The notes under the pieces: generated by a model
What the model was told of the DNA's origin: nothing
The model's input: only the letters and a program-made list of their open reading frames with translations
Database searches by the model: none
Translations under genes and position numbers: made by a program
Shown: piece by piece, positions 1 through 7,334 of the stretch
Numbering within the stretch: the first letter of the stretch is position 1
Layout: each line of letters starts with the position of its first letter
Assembly: GCA_018058095.1 (NCBI GenBank)
Contig: JAGPCO010000013.1
Coordinates: forward strand, 1 to 64,000
Reading direction: 5' to 3'
DNA: 64,000 bases
DNA from: Kofleriaceae bacterium
Lineage (GTDB): Bacteria > Myxococcota_A > Polyangia > Haliangiales > Haliangiaceae

Positions 1-2681
1 GGCATCGGCTCCGGCATCGGCTCGACGTGGGCGGCCTCGGCGTCCCCTGGCGTGGGCGCGAGTTCGAACGACGCGGCCTCGGCGTCCGCCGGCGTCGCGG
101 CGACGACCCGCACGAACTCGGTGGTGGCCACCTCGCCCCCCGGATCGTCGCTGGCGGCGTCGCGATCTGGCTCCGGCGCCGGCGCTGGCTCCGGCGCCGC
201 GGCGGGTGGGGACTCGACCGCGACCGCGACCTCGACCGGCGCTCCGTCGACGGCGCGGGCCGGCGGCGCGGTGACCGGCGTGGCCGCGGCGCGGTCGCGC
301 TCGAGGTGCCAGGGCGCGAACGCGGCGCGGAACTCCGGCCAGTGGCGCAGCTCGCCCAGGTCGGGGTCGACCTCGAGCCGGGCCAGGTGCTCGTAGTCGT
401 GCTCGATGGCGAGGCGGACCTGGGTCATGGCCCGGCGCAGGTCACCGACCCCCGCGTAGGCACACGCCGCCGAGTGATAAATGTACGGGTTCTCGCGCGC
501 GTACGGCTGGGCGTGGTCGGCGATCCGCGCCGCCAGCGCGACGTCGCCGGCCGAGTAGGCCTGGATACACGCGTTGTTGATCGAGCCGAGGTAGTTGCGC
601 CGGGTGTGGGTCCCGGCCGGCGGCAGCGGCAGCCCGAGCAGCCGATCGTAGACGGTGATGGCGTCCTCACGCCGCTCGGCGCGGATGAGCCGGAACGCGA
701 CCTCGGCCAGCAGGTCGACGTCGTCGGGCAGGCGCGCCGCCAGATCGGCCAGGCGCTCGGGCGCCAGGCGCACCGCGTGGCGCACCAGCTCGGCCCAGGC
801 CGAGGCCGGGACGTCGCTCCCGGCGCGCGCGGCCGGGCGGGCCAGCAGCACGGCGAGCGCGTCGGCGAAGCGCGGGTGGTCGTCCTCGCCCAGGCTCACC
901 ACCACCTGCGCCGCCGCCGGCGCCACCGCCTCGGCGATCAGCCCGAGCAGGTCGTCGAGGCGATCGTGCCGGCGCAGCATCGCCGCCAGCGCCAGCGGCA
1001 CCTCGGCATCGACCGGCGCCAGCACCTGGGCCTGGCGCAGCCAGCCCAGCGCCAGCTCGAGCTCCGAGCCGGCGCTGGCTCCGGCGGGCTCACCGGCGCC
1101 GTCGGCCGCCGCGCCGCCGCCGACCAGATCGACCTGCTCGTCGGCGTCGCGCTCGAGCACGTCGTCGAGCGGATCGGCCCGGACCAGGGCCCCCGCCAGC
1201 ACCGCCTCCAGCGCCGGATCGAGGCTGACCGCCAGCTCGCGCAGGGCGACGGCGCGGGCCGGGCCGGTCAGGGCCGGCAGATGATCGAGCGCACGCAGCT
1301 GGGCCCGCACCTCGTCGTCGCCGGCCAGGCGGGTCAGCAAGACCCGGTGGTAGGTGCCGTCGCCGATCGTGCGCCAGCCGACGTCGGCCAGGCCGCGGCG
1401 CGGGGTGGCGGCGACCTCGCGCTCGATCCCGGCCCGCCGCGTCGCCTGCGCCGCCGCCGCCGCGTCGACCGGCGCGACGCCTGGCGTGATGCCTGGCGCG
1501 ACGAGTACTGCGCCGGCGCGGGCAGCGCTGACCGCCGCCGTGGTCGTGCCGCCGCCACCGGCCTCGCGCCCGCTGGCGTGGCGCGGGTCGAGCCCGAGCG
1601 CGCGGACCCGCCGCACCCACGCCGGCACGTCGGTGATGGCGCCGAGCCGGGTGCGAACGCCGCGGCGCAGCTCGTCGATGAGCGCGCCCGCGTCCCGGGT
1701 CAGGCGGGCCGGCGCGGTCCGGGCCTGGGCCAGGTAGCGATCGAGCTCGGGCTCGTCCCACAGGTACGCCCGCCACATCGCGTACAGCGCGGTCGGCACC
1801 GCCTGGTGCATGCCGGCCACGCGGGCCTCGACCGCCTCGGCGTCGAGCCGGGTGTTGCTGGCCGGGTCGAACAGCTCGCGCGCGCGCTCGAGCGTGGCCT
1901 GATCGGCCGCGCCGCCGAGCACGTGCTGCAGCCAGCGGGCGCGGCGGTACCAGATCATCGTCGTCGGTCGCCGGCTGCCGTAGCGGGTGAACTCCGGATC
2001 GAACTCGTCGATCGGGAAGGCCCAGGTCGGCGCGACCTTGTGCGCGAGGAGGCCGAGCCCGTCGGCGAACCCGGCGGGCGACAGCTGATCGGCCGCCCGC
2101 GCGGCGTACAGCGACGCCAGGTACAGCTGGCTGGCCAGGCCGTCGGCGACCACCCCGGCCAGCAGGCGCGCCTCGTCGTCGTGGTGCAGGACCTGCCGCG
2201 CCAGCGCCTGGGCGTCGTCGTCGTCGCCGTCGCTGCTGGCGCCGATGGCGTAGCGCTCGAGCCACAGCCGGCCACCGCCGGCCAGGGTGCCGATCGGGCT
2301 CAACCCGGCGAACAGCTCGGCCAGCACGACCGAGCCACCGCCAGCACCGGTGCTGGCATGCGCCCGCGCGATCAGCCCGGCGAACAGGTTGGGATCATCG
2401 GACGGCAGCGGCGGCGATGGCAGGAACGTGAGGTCGCCCAGCTGATCGCGGCCGGCCTCGGCCACGGCGGCGCGCAGCTGCAGCAGCTCGGCGCTGTGCG
2501 CCTCACCCCAGGCTTCGGCCTCGTCGGCGCCCTGCCCGGCCTGCACAGGCGACGGGCCGCCGCGACCGATGGCCACCAGCACCTGGCGCAGAGGCCCGTC
2601 CATGAACCCTCGCGGCCCGGCCGCGAGCAGCCCCTCGAGGGCGCCCGAGACCTCGGGTCGATTGCCGCCGCGCTCCGTCAA
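1..2681 (-). CDS. Large TPR-end-type protein, C-terminus cut by window edge
   Basis: An uninterrupted minus-strand frame with strongly G/C third positions runs from an upstream stop near 2686 off the left edge, so at least 893 codons are present and the C-terminus is missing. I chose the TTG at 2681 because the codons between it and the first ATG (2603) already read as coding sequence; the ATG is the alternative. About 700 residues are mainly helical, with no domain I recognise. At about residues 705-805 comes a TPR-like stretch containing YHSAACAYAGVGDL and LEVDPDLGELRHWPEF, which resembles the TPR end-of-group motif. The last visible part is Ala/Pro/Glu-rich low complexity. There is no signal peptide or membrane segment, so it is probably a cytoplasmic scaffold or adaptor. 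I cannot assign a function. Long frames on the opposite strand here are compositional shadows. Confidence 0.8.
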   Translation of the reverse strand, partial: MTERGGNRPEVSGALEGLLAAGPRGFMDGPLRQVLVAIGRGGPSPVQAGQGADEAEAWGEAHSAELLQLRAAVAEAGRDQLGDLTFLPSPPLPSDDPNLFAGLIARAHASTGAGGGSVVLAELFAGLSPIGTLAGGGRLWLERYAIGASSDGDDDDAQALARQVLHHDDEARLLAGVVADGLASQLYLASLYAARAADQLSPAGFADGLGLLAHKVAPTWAFPIDEFDPEFTRYGSRRPTTMIWYRRARWLQHVLGGAADQATLERARELFDPASNTRLDAEAVEARVAGMHQAVPTALYAMWRAYLWDEPELDRYLAQARTAPARLTRDAGALIDELRRGVRTRLGAITDVPAWVRRVRALGLDPRHASGREAGGGGTTTAAVSAARAGAVLVAPGITPGVAPVDAAAAAQATRRAGIEREVAATPRRGLADVGWRTIGDGTYHRVLLTRLAGDDEVRAQLRALDHLPALTGPARAVALRELAVSLDPALEAVLAGALVRADPLDDVLERDADEQVDLVGGGAAADGAGEPAGASAGSELELALGWLRQAQVLAPVDAEVPLALAAMLRRHDRLDDLLGLIAEAVAPAAAQVVVSLGEDDHPRFADALAVLLARPAARAGSDVPASAWAELVRHAVRLAPERLADLAARLPDDVDLLAEVAFRLIRAERREDAITVYDRLLGLPLPPAGTHTRRNYLGSINNACIQAYSAGDVALAARIADHAQPYARENPYIYHSAACAYAGVGDLRRAMTQVRLAIEHDYEHLARLEVDPDLGELRHWPEFRAAFAPWHLERDRAAATPVTAPPARAVDGAPVEVAVAVESPPAAAPEPAPAPEPDRDAASDDPGGEVATTEFVRVVAATPADAEAASFELAPTPGDAEAAHVEPMPEPM

Positions 2682-3020
2682 GCTGGCGCGAACTTATCCC
2701 CGCACCCTGCCCAGTTCCATCCGCCGGCGTGCGCATCTGGTCGGAACGATTACCCGGTGGAGCGGTGCCCGGCCGGGCCGAGCGGGCCAGCGAGGGCGGC
2801 CGCCATGGCGCGGCGCGGCATCACGGGTGGTGGCGACTCCAGTTGCCGGCGGATCGAGCCAGCCGACCCCATCACTGACCCCCAGGCCAGCCAGCTGGTG
2901 ACGCCTCCTCAGCCGCTGCCGCGAAGCGTCAAGTCAGCGCCGTCATGATCGTTTCGTGTTTGAGTCCAAGGAGATCGCAGGCCCGATCGGGGTGGCCCTC
3001 ATCTTGCTGCATGGGTCGGC
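2682..3020. other. Intergenic region, no gene seen
   Basis: About 340 bases lie between two divergent genes. No frame with coding-like composition, tRNA, or convincing terminator was seen. Around 2941-3020 the base composition is less GC-rich than its surroundings, so this part probably carries the promoter of the downstream lipoprotein gene, but I see no clear -35/-10 pair or Shine-Dalgarno sequence. Confidence 0.4.
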
Positions 3021-4661
3021 ATGCGCCACCTCCTCACCGCCGGCATCAGCGTCCTGTCCTTGACCGCGGCCTGCTCGTCCGAGCACGGCACGCCCAAGGA
3101 TCCCCCTCTGTTGACGGTGACGTCTCCGGCCCGGTCGACCCTGCAGAACGGGGCCGGCATGGTCGAGGTGCGCGGCACCGTGACCCCGTCCGACCTGACG
3201 CTGTCCCCGGTCACCTCGGTCTCGGTCAACGGCGTCGAGGCCTCGGTCGAGGCCGACGGCTCGTTCACCGCCCAGGTCACCGTCGCCGGCGGCGCGACCT
3301 TCCTGCACACGGTGGCCAAGGACCAGGACGGCGGCGAGGCGACCGACACCCGCGCCATCCACGCCGGCAACCTGGTCGACCTCGACTCGTCCATCCAGGA
3401 CGCGATGACGATGGCCATCTCCGACGACGCGTTCGCGGTGATGGCGCGCACCGCGACCAGCCTGATCAACACCACCGACCTCGGGCCCCTGGTCGCGGCC
3501 GGCAACCCGATGCTCAACACCGGCGCCGAGGGCGGCGAGGACTGCCTGTTCGCCAAGGCCAACGTCCTCGACGTCAACATGAGCAACGCCCGCATCGCGC
3601 TGACGCCGTACGACGGCGGCCTGGCCATCGAGGCCGAGCTGATGGCGCTCGACGTGCCGGTCCACGCCTGGTACGCGGCGGCCTGCATCGACGGCGACAG
3701 CGACCTGTCCATCCGGGCTGACCGGGTCGTGGTGCGCGGTCGCCTGGCCATCGGCGCCGGCGCCGGCAAGTTCGACGTGACCATCGAGGACGCCGACGTC
3801 GACCTCGACAACTTCCGCATCGCCGGTGGCGGCCTGCCCGGCGCGGTCGCCAACCTGTTCACCTGGGACTCGGTCATGGCCAAGGTCGCCGAGTGGGGCG
3901 TCGAGAAGTTCATGGACCCGATGATCAACACCGCCCTGGCCGGCATGGTCGAGGAGAAGACGGTGGCGGTGCTCGGTCACTCGCTCGACTTCCAGATCAG
4001 CCCGTCGGCGGTCGAGTTCGAGTCGTCGGCCGGCAAGATCAAGCTCGACACCCGCTTCTTCATCCAGGGCTCCGACAGCGCGCCCGGCTTCATCTACACC
4101 GACAACGGCGCGCCGACGATGGCCGCCAACGACGGCTTCGAGCTGGCGATGGCCGACGACATGGCCAACCAGCTGCTGGCTGGCTTCACCGCGGTCGGCG
4201 GGCTCAACCAGACCCTGGCCCTGCCGCCCGGCCAGTTCACCAGCGCCACCATCCAGGCCACGCTGCCGCCGATGATCTCCGCCAACACCGCCGACGGCTC
4301 GATGAAGCTCCTGATCGGCGACATGCGGGTGACCCTGGCCGGCGACGGCGTCGACCAGGCCCAGCTGGCCATCAACGCCGAGGTCTCGCTCAAGATCGGC
4401 GGCTCGGAGTCGGGCGCCCGCATCGCCCTGGGTGAGCCGGTCCTGCACATCGACGTGGTGACCGACCAGGTCGCCAACGTGTCGGGCTTCAACCCGGAGG
4501 ACCTGTCGGCCGCCATCAAGATGGTCGCCGACCACACGATGGACCAGATCCTCCCGCTCCTGGGCTACATCCCGCTGCCGATGGTGGCCGGCGTCGAGCT
4601 GACCAACCTCGAGCTGGGCGGCCGCAACGGCTACATCACGATGAGCGGCGCGCTGCGCTGA
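3021..4661 (+). CDS. Lipoprotein with Ig-like and BPI/TULIP-like lipid-binding region
   Basis: The 546-residue product begins with a signal peptide ending at a lipobox-like LTAAC, so Cys19 is probably lipidated. Residues about 30-115 form an Ig-like beta domain (VTSPARSTLQNG, then VSVNGVEASVEADGSFTAQV), the kind found as 'glucodextranase domain B-like' spacers. The remaining 430 residues alternate amphipathic strands and long helices (DSVMAKVAEWGVEKFMDPMINTAL, shortened here to its ends) and finish with repeated strand pairs, resembling the tubular lipid-binding (TULIP/BPI) folds annotated in some myxobacterial lipoproteins. The domain assignment is by pattern only. It likely sits on the outer membrane and may bind or carry lipid. 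It is followed by a double hairpin and a convergent gene, so it is probably monocistronic. Confidence 0.75.
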   Translation: MRHLLTAGISVLSLTAACSSEHGTPKDPPLLTVTSPARSTLQNGAGMVEVRGTVTPSDLTLSPVTSVSVNGVEASVEADGSFTAQVTVAGGATFLHTVAKDQDGGEATDTRAIHAGNLVDLDSSIQDAMTMAISDDAFAVMARTATSLINTTDLGPLVAAGNPMLNTGAEGGEDCLFAKANVLDVNMSNARIALTPYDGGLAIEAELMALDVPVHAWYAAACIDGDSDLSIRADRVVVRGRLAIGAGAGKFDVTIEDADVDLDNFRIAGGGLPGAVANLFTWDSVMAKVAEWGVEKFMDPMINTALAGMVEEKTVAVLGHSLDFQISPSAVEFESSAGKIKLDTRFFIQGSDSAPGFIYTDNGAPTMAANDGFELAMADDMANQLLAGFTAVGGLNQTLALPPGQFTSATIQATLPPMISANTADGSMKLLIGDMRVTLAGDGVDQAQLAINAEVSLKIGGSESGARIALGEPVLHIDVVTDQVANVSGFNPEDLSAAIKMVADHTMDQILPLLGYIPLPMVAGVELTNLELGGRNGYITMSGALR

Positions 4662-4688
4662 ACGGGACCGGCCCCCGCCGAGCCCCTC

Positions 4689-4737
4689 GCCCAGCCGCCC
4701 GGCTGGGCGTCGCCCACGCCCAGCCGCCCGGCTGGGC
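4689..4737. terminator. Tandem identical hairpins between convergent genes
   Basis: The 20-nt palindrome GCCCAGCCGCCCGGCTGGGC occurs twice, at 4689-4708 and 4718-4737, and the second copy is followed within 8 nt by TTTT (4745-4748). Each copy folds into a 9-bp GC stem with a 2-nt loop. It lies between the stop at 4661 (plus strand) and the stop at 4770 (minus strand), so it probably terminates transcription from both sides. Confidence 0.75.
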
Positions 4738-4769
4738 GTCGTGGTTTTCGGCCGCCGGTGGCGGGGCGG

Positions 4770-5411
4770 TCAGAAGTCCTTGCCGATACCCAGGCCGAGC
4801 GTCCATCGCTCGGCGATGACGTCGGCGCTGTCCCACCGCCCGTGCAACCGGTAGAGGTCGGTGCTGCGCTCGACGAAGACGCTGGCGTGTACGGTCGGGC
4901 CGACGCTGGTGAAGAACAGCGGCCAGAACAGGAAACCGAGGGCGCGGACGTCGCCGCCGACCGACAGCCCGAGGCCGCCGCCGAGGCCGCGGCCGACCCG
5001 GTCGGTCGCCACCGCGTACCGGTCGGTCGGCGCCGGCCCGTCGGCGCCCACCGGCCCGACGCCGCCGCCGCGGTCGAGCCGGGCCGACATGACCCGGCCG
5101 CGGGCGAACGCGGTCCAGTGCGCCGACAGCGGCACCAGGTAACGCGCGTCGACCGCGAGCTCGAACAGGCCGGCGAACATGTCGCCGCCGACGCTGGCGC
5201 CGAGGGTCCAGCGCTCGGCGCGGTAGCCCGCCGCCAGCCGCAGGCCGAGGTCGGAGCGATTGCCGTCGACCGCGCGGGTGTCCCCGCGCCAGGTCACCCC
5301 CGACAGCTCGTAGCCGCCATACGCGCCATCGGCCCGGGCCGGCACGGCGGCCGCGGCCAGACCCCCGAGCACCATCACGGACCTCGACACCCCCCGCAGT
5401 GGACCGTTCAT
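4770..5411 (-). CDS. Probable outer-membrane beta-barrel-like protein
   Basis: The 213-residue product starts at the ATG at 5411; the frame is open further upstream, but that part has no coding-like composition and overlaps the neighbouring promoter region. A signal peptide (RSVMVLGGLAAAAVPARA) ends near residue 27. The mature part alternates Gly-rich and aromatic strands (LAAGYRAERWTLGASVGGDM, LFWPLFFTSVGPTVHASVFV) and ends in Phe (GIGKDF), as beta-barrel outer-membrane proteins do. I do not recognise a specific family. It is divergent from the DTW gene, with about 95 bp between starts. Confidence 0.65.
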   Translation of the reverse strand: MNGPLRGVSRSVMVLGGLAAAAVPARADGAYGGYELSGVTWRGDTRAVDGNRSDLGLRLAAGYRAERWTLGASVGGDMFAGLFELAVDARYLVPLSAHWTAFARGRVMSARLDRGGGVGPVGADGPAPTDRYAVATDRVGRGLGGGLGLSVGGDVRALGFLFWPLFFTSVGPTVHASVFVERSTDLYRLHGRWDSADVIAERWTLGLGIGKDF

Positions 5412-5505
5412 GCGTCGATGCTGGCGCCGTGTCTGCGCCCGGGGCAAGGCCGGCGATCTGACCGCCGCTCTCCGGCCGAGGCGCGGCCTGTGCAACAGTG
5501 CGGCG

Positions 5506-6108
5506 ATGGCCGAGCGCTGCGCCCGCTGCCTGTTCGTGGCGTCGGCCTGCCTGTGCGCCGATGTACCGACGGTGCCGACCCGAACCGAGTTCGTGATCGT
5601 GCGCCACCACCTCGAGCGCTGGCGCTCGTCGAACACCGGCCGGCTGGCGGCGCTGGCCATGCCGCGCTGCCGCCTCATCGACTACCCGGTCGAGGCTGAC
5701 GACCAACCCCGCCCGGCCGGCGCCGACGACGCCGCGCTGGCGGCCGCGCTCCCGCGCGACGGCAGCTGGCTGCTGTTCCCGGAGGGGCCGGAGCGGGCGG
5801 CGCCGCCATCCCCGCCACCGACCCGGGTCATCGTCCTCGACGCCAGCTGGTCGCAGGCGCGGCGGATGCGGCGCAAGCTGAGCGCGCTGCGTGGCCTGCC
5901 GCCGCTGCGCCTGCCGCCCATCGCCGTCGCGCCCGCCCGGCTGCGCAAGTCGCCCGGCGACGGCATGGTGTCGACCCTCGAGGCCATCGCCGCGGTGGTC
6001 CGCCTGCTCGAGGGTGACGCTGCGGCGGCGCCGCTCGACGCCCTGTTCGCGCGGGCGGTCGAGGCGGCGCGCCGGACCGGGCGCGGCGCCGGGCCGGCCG
6101 CGCTATAA
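5506..6108 (+). CDS. DTW-domain protein (tRNA uridine aminocarboxypropyltransferase-like)
   Basis: The 200-residue protein has the layout of DTW/TapT (YfiP) enzymes, which transfer the 3-amino-3-carboxypropyl group of S-adenosylmethionine to a tRNA uridine (acp3U). N-terminal cysteines (CARCLFVASACLC) match the zinc-binding knuckle. Next comes VIVRHHLERWRSSNTGRLA, typical of the family's H-E...K/R-N-T segment. The signature acid-aromatic motif reads DASW rather than DTW (VIVLDASWSQARRM, about residues 108-121). It ends with LSTLEA-like MVSTLEAIAAV, also family-typical. The start at ATG 5506 is chosen because the family begins just before the CxxC. The stop codon overlaps the -10-like hexamer of the next gene. 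Function rests on family knowledge; substrate position is not known. Confidence 0.82.
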   Translation: MAERCARCLFVASACLCADVPTVPTRTEFVIVRHHLERWRSSNTGRLAALAMPRCRLIDYPVEADDQPRPAGADDAALAAALPRDGSWLLFPEGPERAAPPSPPPTRVIVLDASWSQARRMRRKLSALRGLPPLRLPPIAVAPARLRKSPGDGMVSTLEAIAAVVRLLEGDAAAAPLDALFARAVEAARRTGRGAGPAAL

Positions 6109-6109
6109 C
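6104..6109 (+). promoter_or_regulatory. -10-like hexamer TATAAC, 6 nt before start codon
   Basis: TATAAC matches TATAAT at five of six positions and ends 6 nt before the ATG at 6116, which would place the transcription start on or next to the start codon (leaderless mRNA). It overlaps the TAA of the preceding gene, so chance cannot be excluded. No clear -35 was seen. Confidence 0.45.
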
Positions 6110-6115
6110 CAGGCC

Positions 6116-7129
6116 ATGAGTGACGTCTGGTACGTGGGCATCAACGGGCAGCAACAAGGGCCGCTCGGCACCCAGCAGCTGATGGACGCGATCCGCACCG
6201 GGCAGGTGACCGCGACCGCCTACGTCTACGGCGGCGGCCTGGCCAGCTGGACGCCGATCACCCAGGTGCCGCAGCTGGCCGGCGTGTTCCACGGCGCCCC
6301 GCCGCCACCGCCACCACCGCCGGCCGGCCCGGCCCCGGCCGCGGCCGACCAGATCGACTTCGAGATCTTCGGCGAGGAGATGCAGTTCATCGAGATCACG
6401 CTCGACCCGGGAGAGGCGGCCATCGCCGAGGCCGGCGCCTTCTTCTACATGGACCCCGGCATCAAGATGGAGACCATCTTCGGCGACGGCTCGGCCCAGA
6501 GTCAGGCCGCCGGGTTCATGGGCAAGCTCCTCGGTGGCGCCAAGCGCGTGCTGACCGGCGAGTCGCTGTTCACCACCGTCTTCGGCAACGGCGCGCAGAC
6601 CCGGCAGAAGGTGTCGTTCGCGGCGCCCTACCCCGGCAAGATCATCCCGGTCGACCTGCGCCAGCACGGCGGCACGCTGCTGTGCCAGAAGGACGCGTTC
6701 CTGTGCGCGGCCAAGGGCATCTCGGTCGGCATCGCCTGGAACAAGAAGGTCGGCGCCGGCCTGTTCGGCGGCGAGGGCTTCATCCTGCAGAAGCTCGAGG
6801 GCCAGGGCCTGGCCTTCGTCCACGCCGGCGGCACCATCGTCAGCAAGGACCTGCAGCCAGGCGAGACGCTGCGCCTCGACACCGGCTGCCTGGTCGCGTT
6901 CGAGCCGCGCGTGAACTACGACATCCAGTGGATCGGCGGCTTCAAGAGCGCGCTGTTCGGCGGCGAGGGCCTGTTCTTCGCCACGCTGACCGGGCCGGGC
7001 CGGGTCTGGCTGCAGTCGCTGCCGTTCTCGCGCCTGGCCGGGCGCATGCTGGCGGCGGCGGTCGCGGCCGGCTTCGGGCGCGGCGGCGACGAGGGCTCGG
7101 TCCTCGGCGGCATGGGCATGGGCTCGTGA
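6116..7129 (+). CDS. AIM24 family protein with N-terminal GYF_2 domain
   Basis: The 337-residue protein opens with a GYF_2-type domain (VWYVGINGQQQGPLGTQQLM ... SWTPITQVPQLA, residues 4-60), a proline-rich-peptide-binding fold found on many bacterial membrane or signalling proteins. A poly-proline linker (about 63-75) follows. Residues about 85-320 are an AIM24/TIGR00266 domain, recognisable from IEITLDPGEAAIAEAGAFFYM, the Gly-rich LGGAKRVLTGESLFTTVF and GPGRVWLQSLP near the end. AIM24 proteins are widespread but biochemically uncharacterised. The poly-proline linker could be a ligand for GYF domains, including its own. There is no signal peptide, so it is cytoplasmic or peripheral to the membrane. 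Confidence 0.88.
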   Translation: MSDVWYVGINGQQQGPLGTQQLMDAIRTGQVTATAYVYGGGLASWTPITQVPQLAGVFHGAPPPPPPPPAGPAPAAADQIDFEIFGEEMQFIEITLDPGEAAIAEAGAFFYMDPGIKMETIFGDGSAQSQAAGFMGKLLGGAKRVLTGESLFTTVFGNGAQTRQKVSFAAPYPGKIIPVDLRQHGGTLLCQKDAFLCAAKGISVGIAWNKKVGAGLFGGEGFILQKLEGQGLAFVHAGGTIVSKDLQPGETLRLDTGCLVAFEPRVNYDIQWIGGFKSALFGGEGLFFATLTGPGRVWLQSLPFSRLAGRMLAAAVAAGFGRGGDEGSVLGGMGMGS

Positions 7130-7163
7130 CGCCGGCGCCGCGGCTCGTCGTCGCCGCGGTTGG

Positions 7164-7192
7164 TTGACTCCGGTCGGCCGGCGCCCGATCCT
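7164..7192 (+). promoter_or_regulatory. Candidate promoter upstream of the phosphatase operon
   Basis: TTGACT (7164-7169) and GATCCT (7187-7192) are separated by 17 nt. The -35 is good and the -10 is weak. It lies between the AIM24 stop and the repeat that precedes the SpoIIE-type phosphatase gene. Confidence 0.3.
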
Positions 7193-7216
7193 TGCCGGGT
7201 TGCAGCCGCCACGCCC

Positions 7217-7334
7217 GAGCAGGGACGCTGAAAGACCCGTGCCGGCGGCTCCGGCCGACGGGACGGGCTCCGTGCTTTCAGCCGCCTGCGAGCTTGAAGA
7301 TGTCTAGCGGGATGCTTCCCCAGCATCCTGCCAG
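7217..7334 (+). repeat. Dispersed ~118-bp palindromic repeat, copy A
   Basis: This stretch aligns along its whole length with the reverse complement of 59151-59269, including identical blocks such as CCGACGGGACGGGCTCCGTG. The ends are worn here (GAGCAGGG ... CCTGCCAG) but read CTAGCAGG ... CCTGCTAG in the other copy. It has the look of a REP/MITE-type non-coding element. Its right end contains the only plausible start codons of the downstream phosphatase gene. Confidence 0.8.

Noticed and set aside
27-2948. 973-codon open frame on the plus strand
   Set aside because: Extreme Arg/Gly/Ala content with no domain; the opposite strand carries a frame with normal amino-acid use. It is a compositional shadow.
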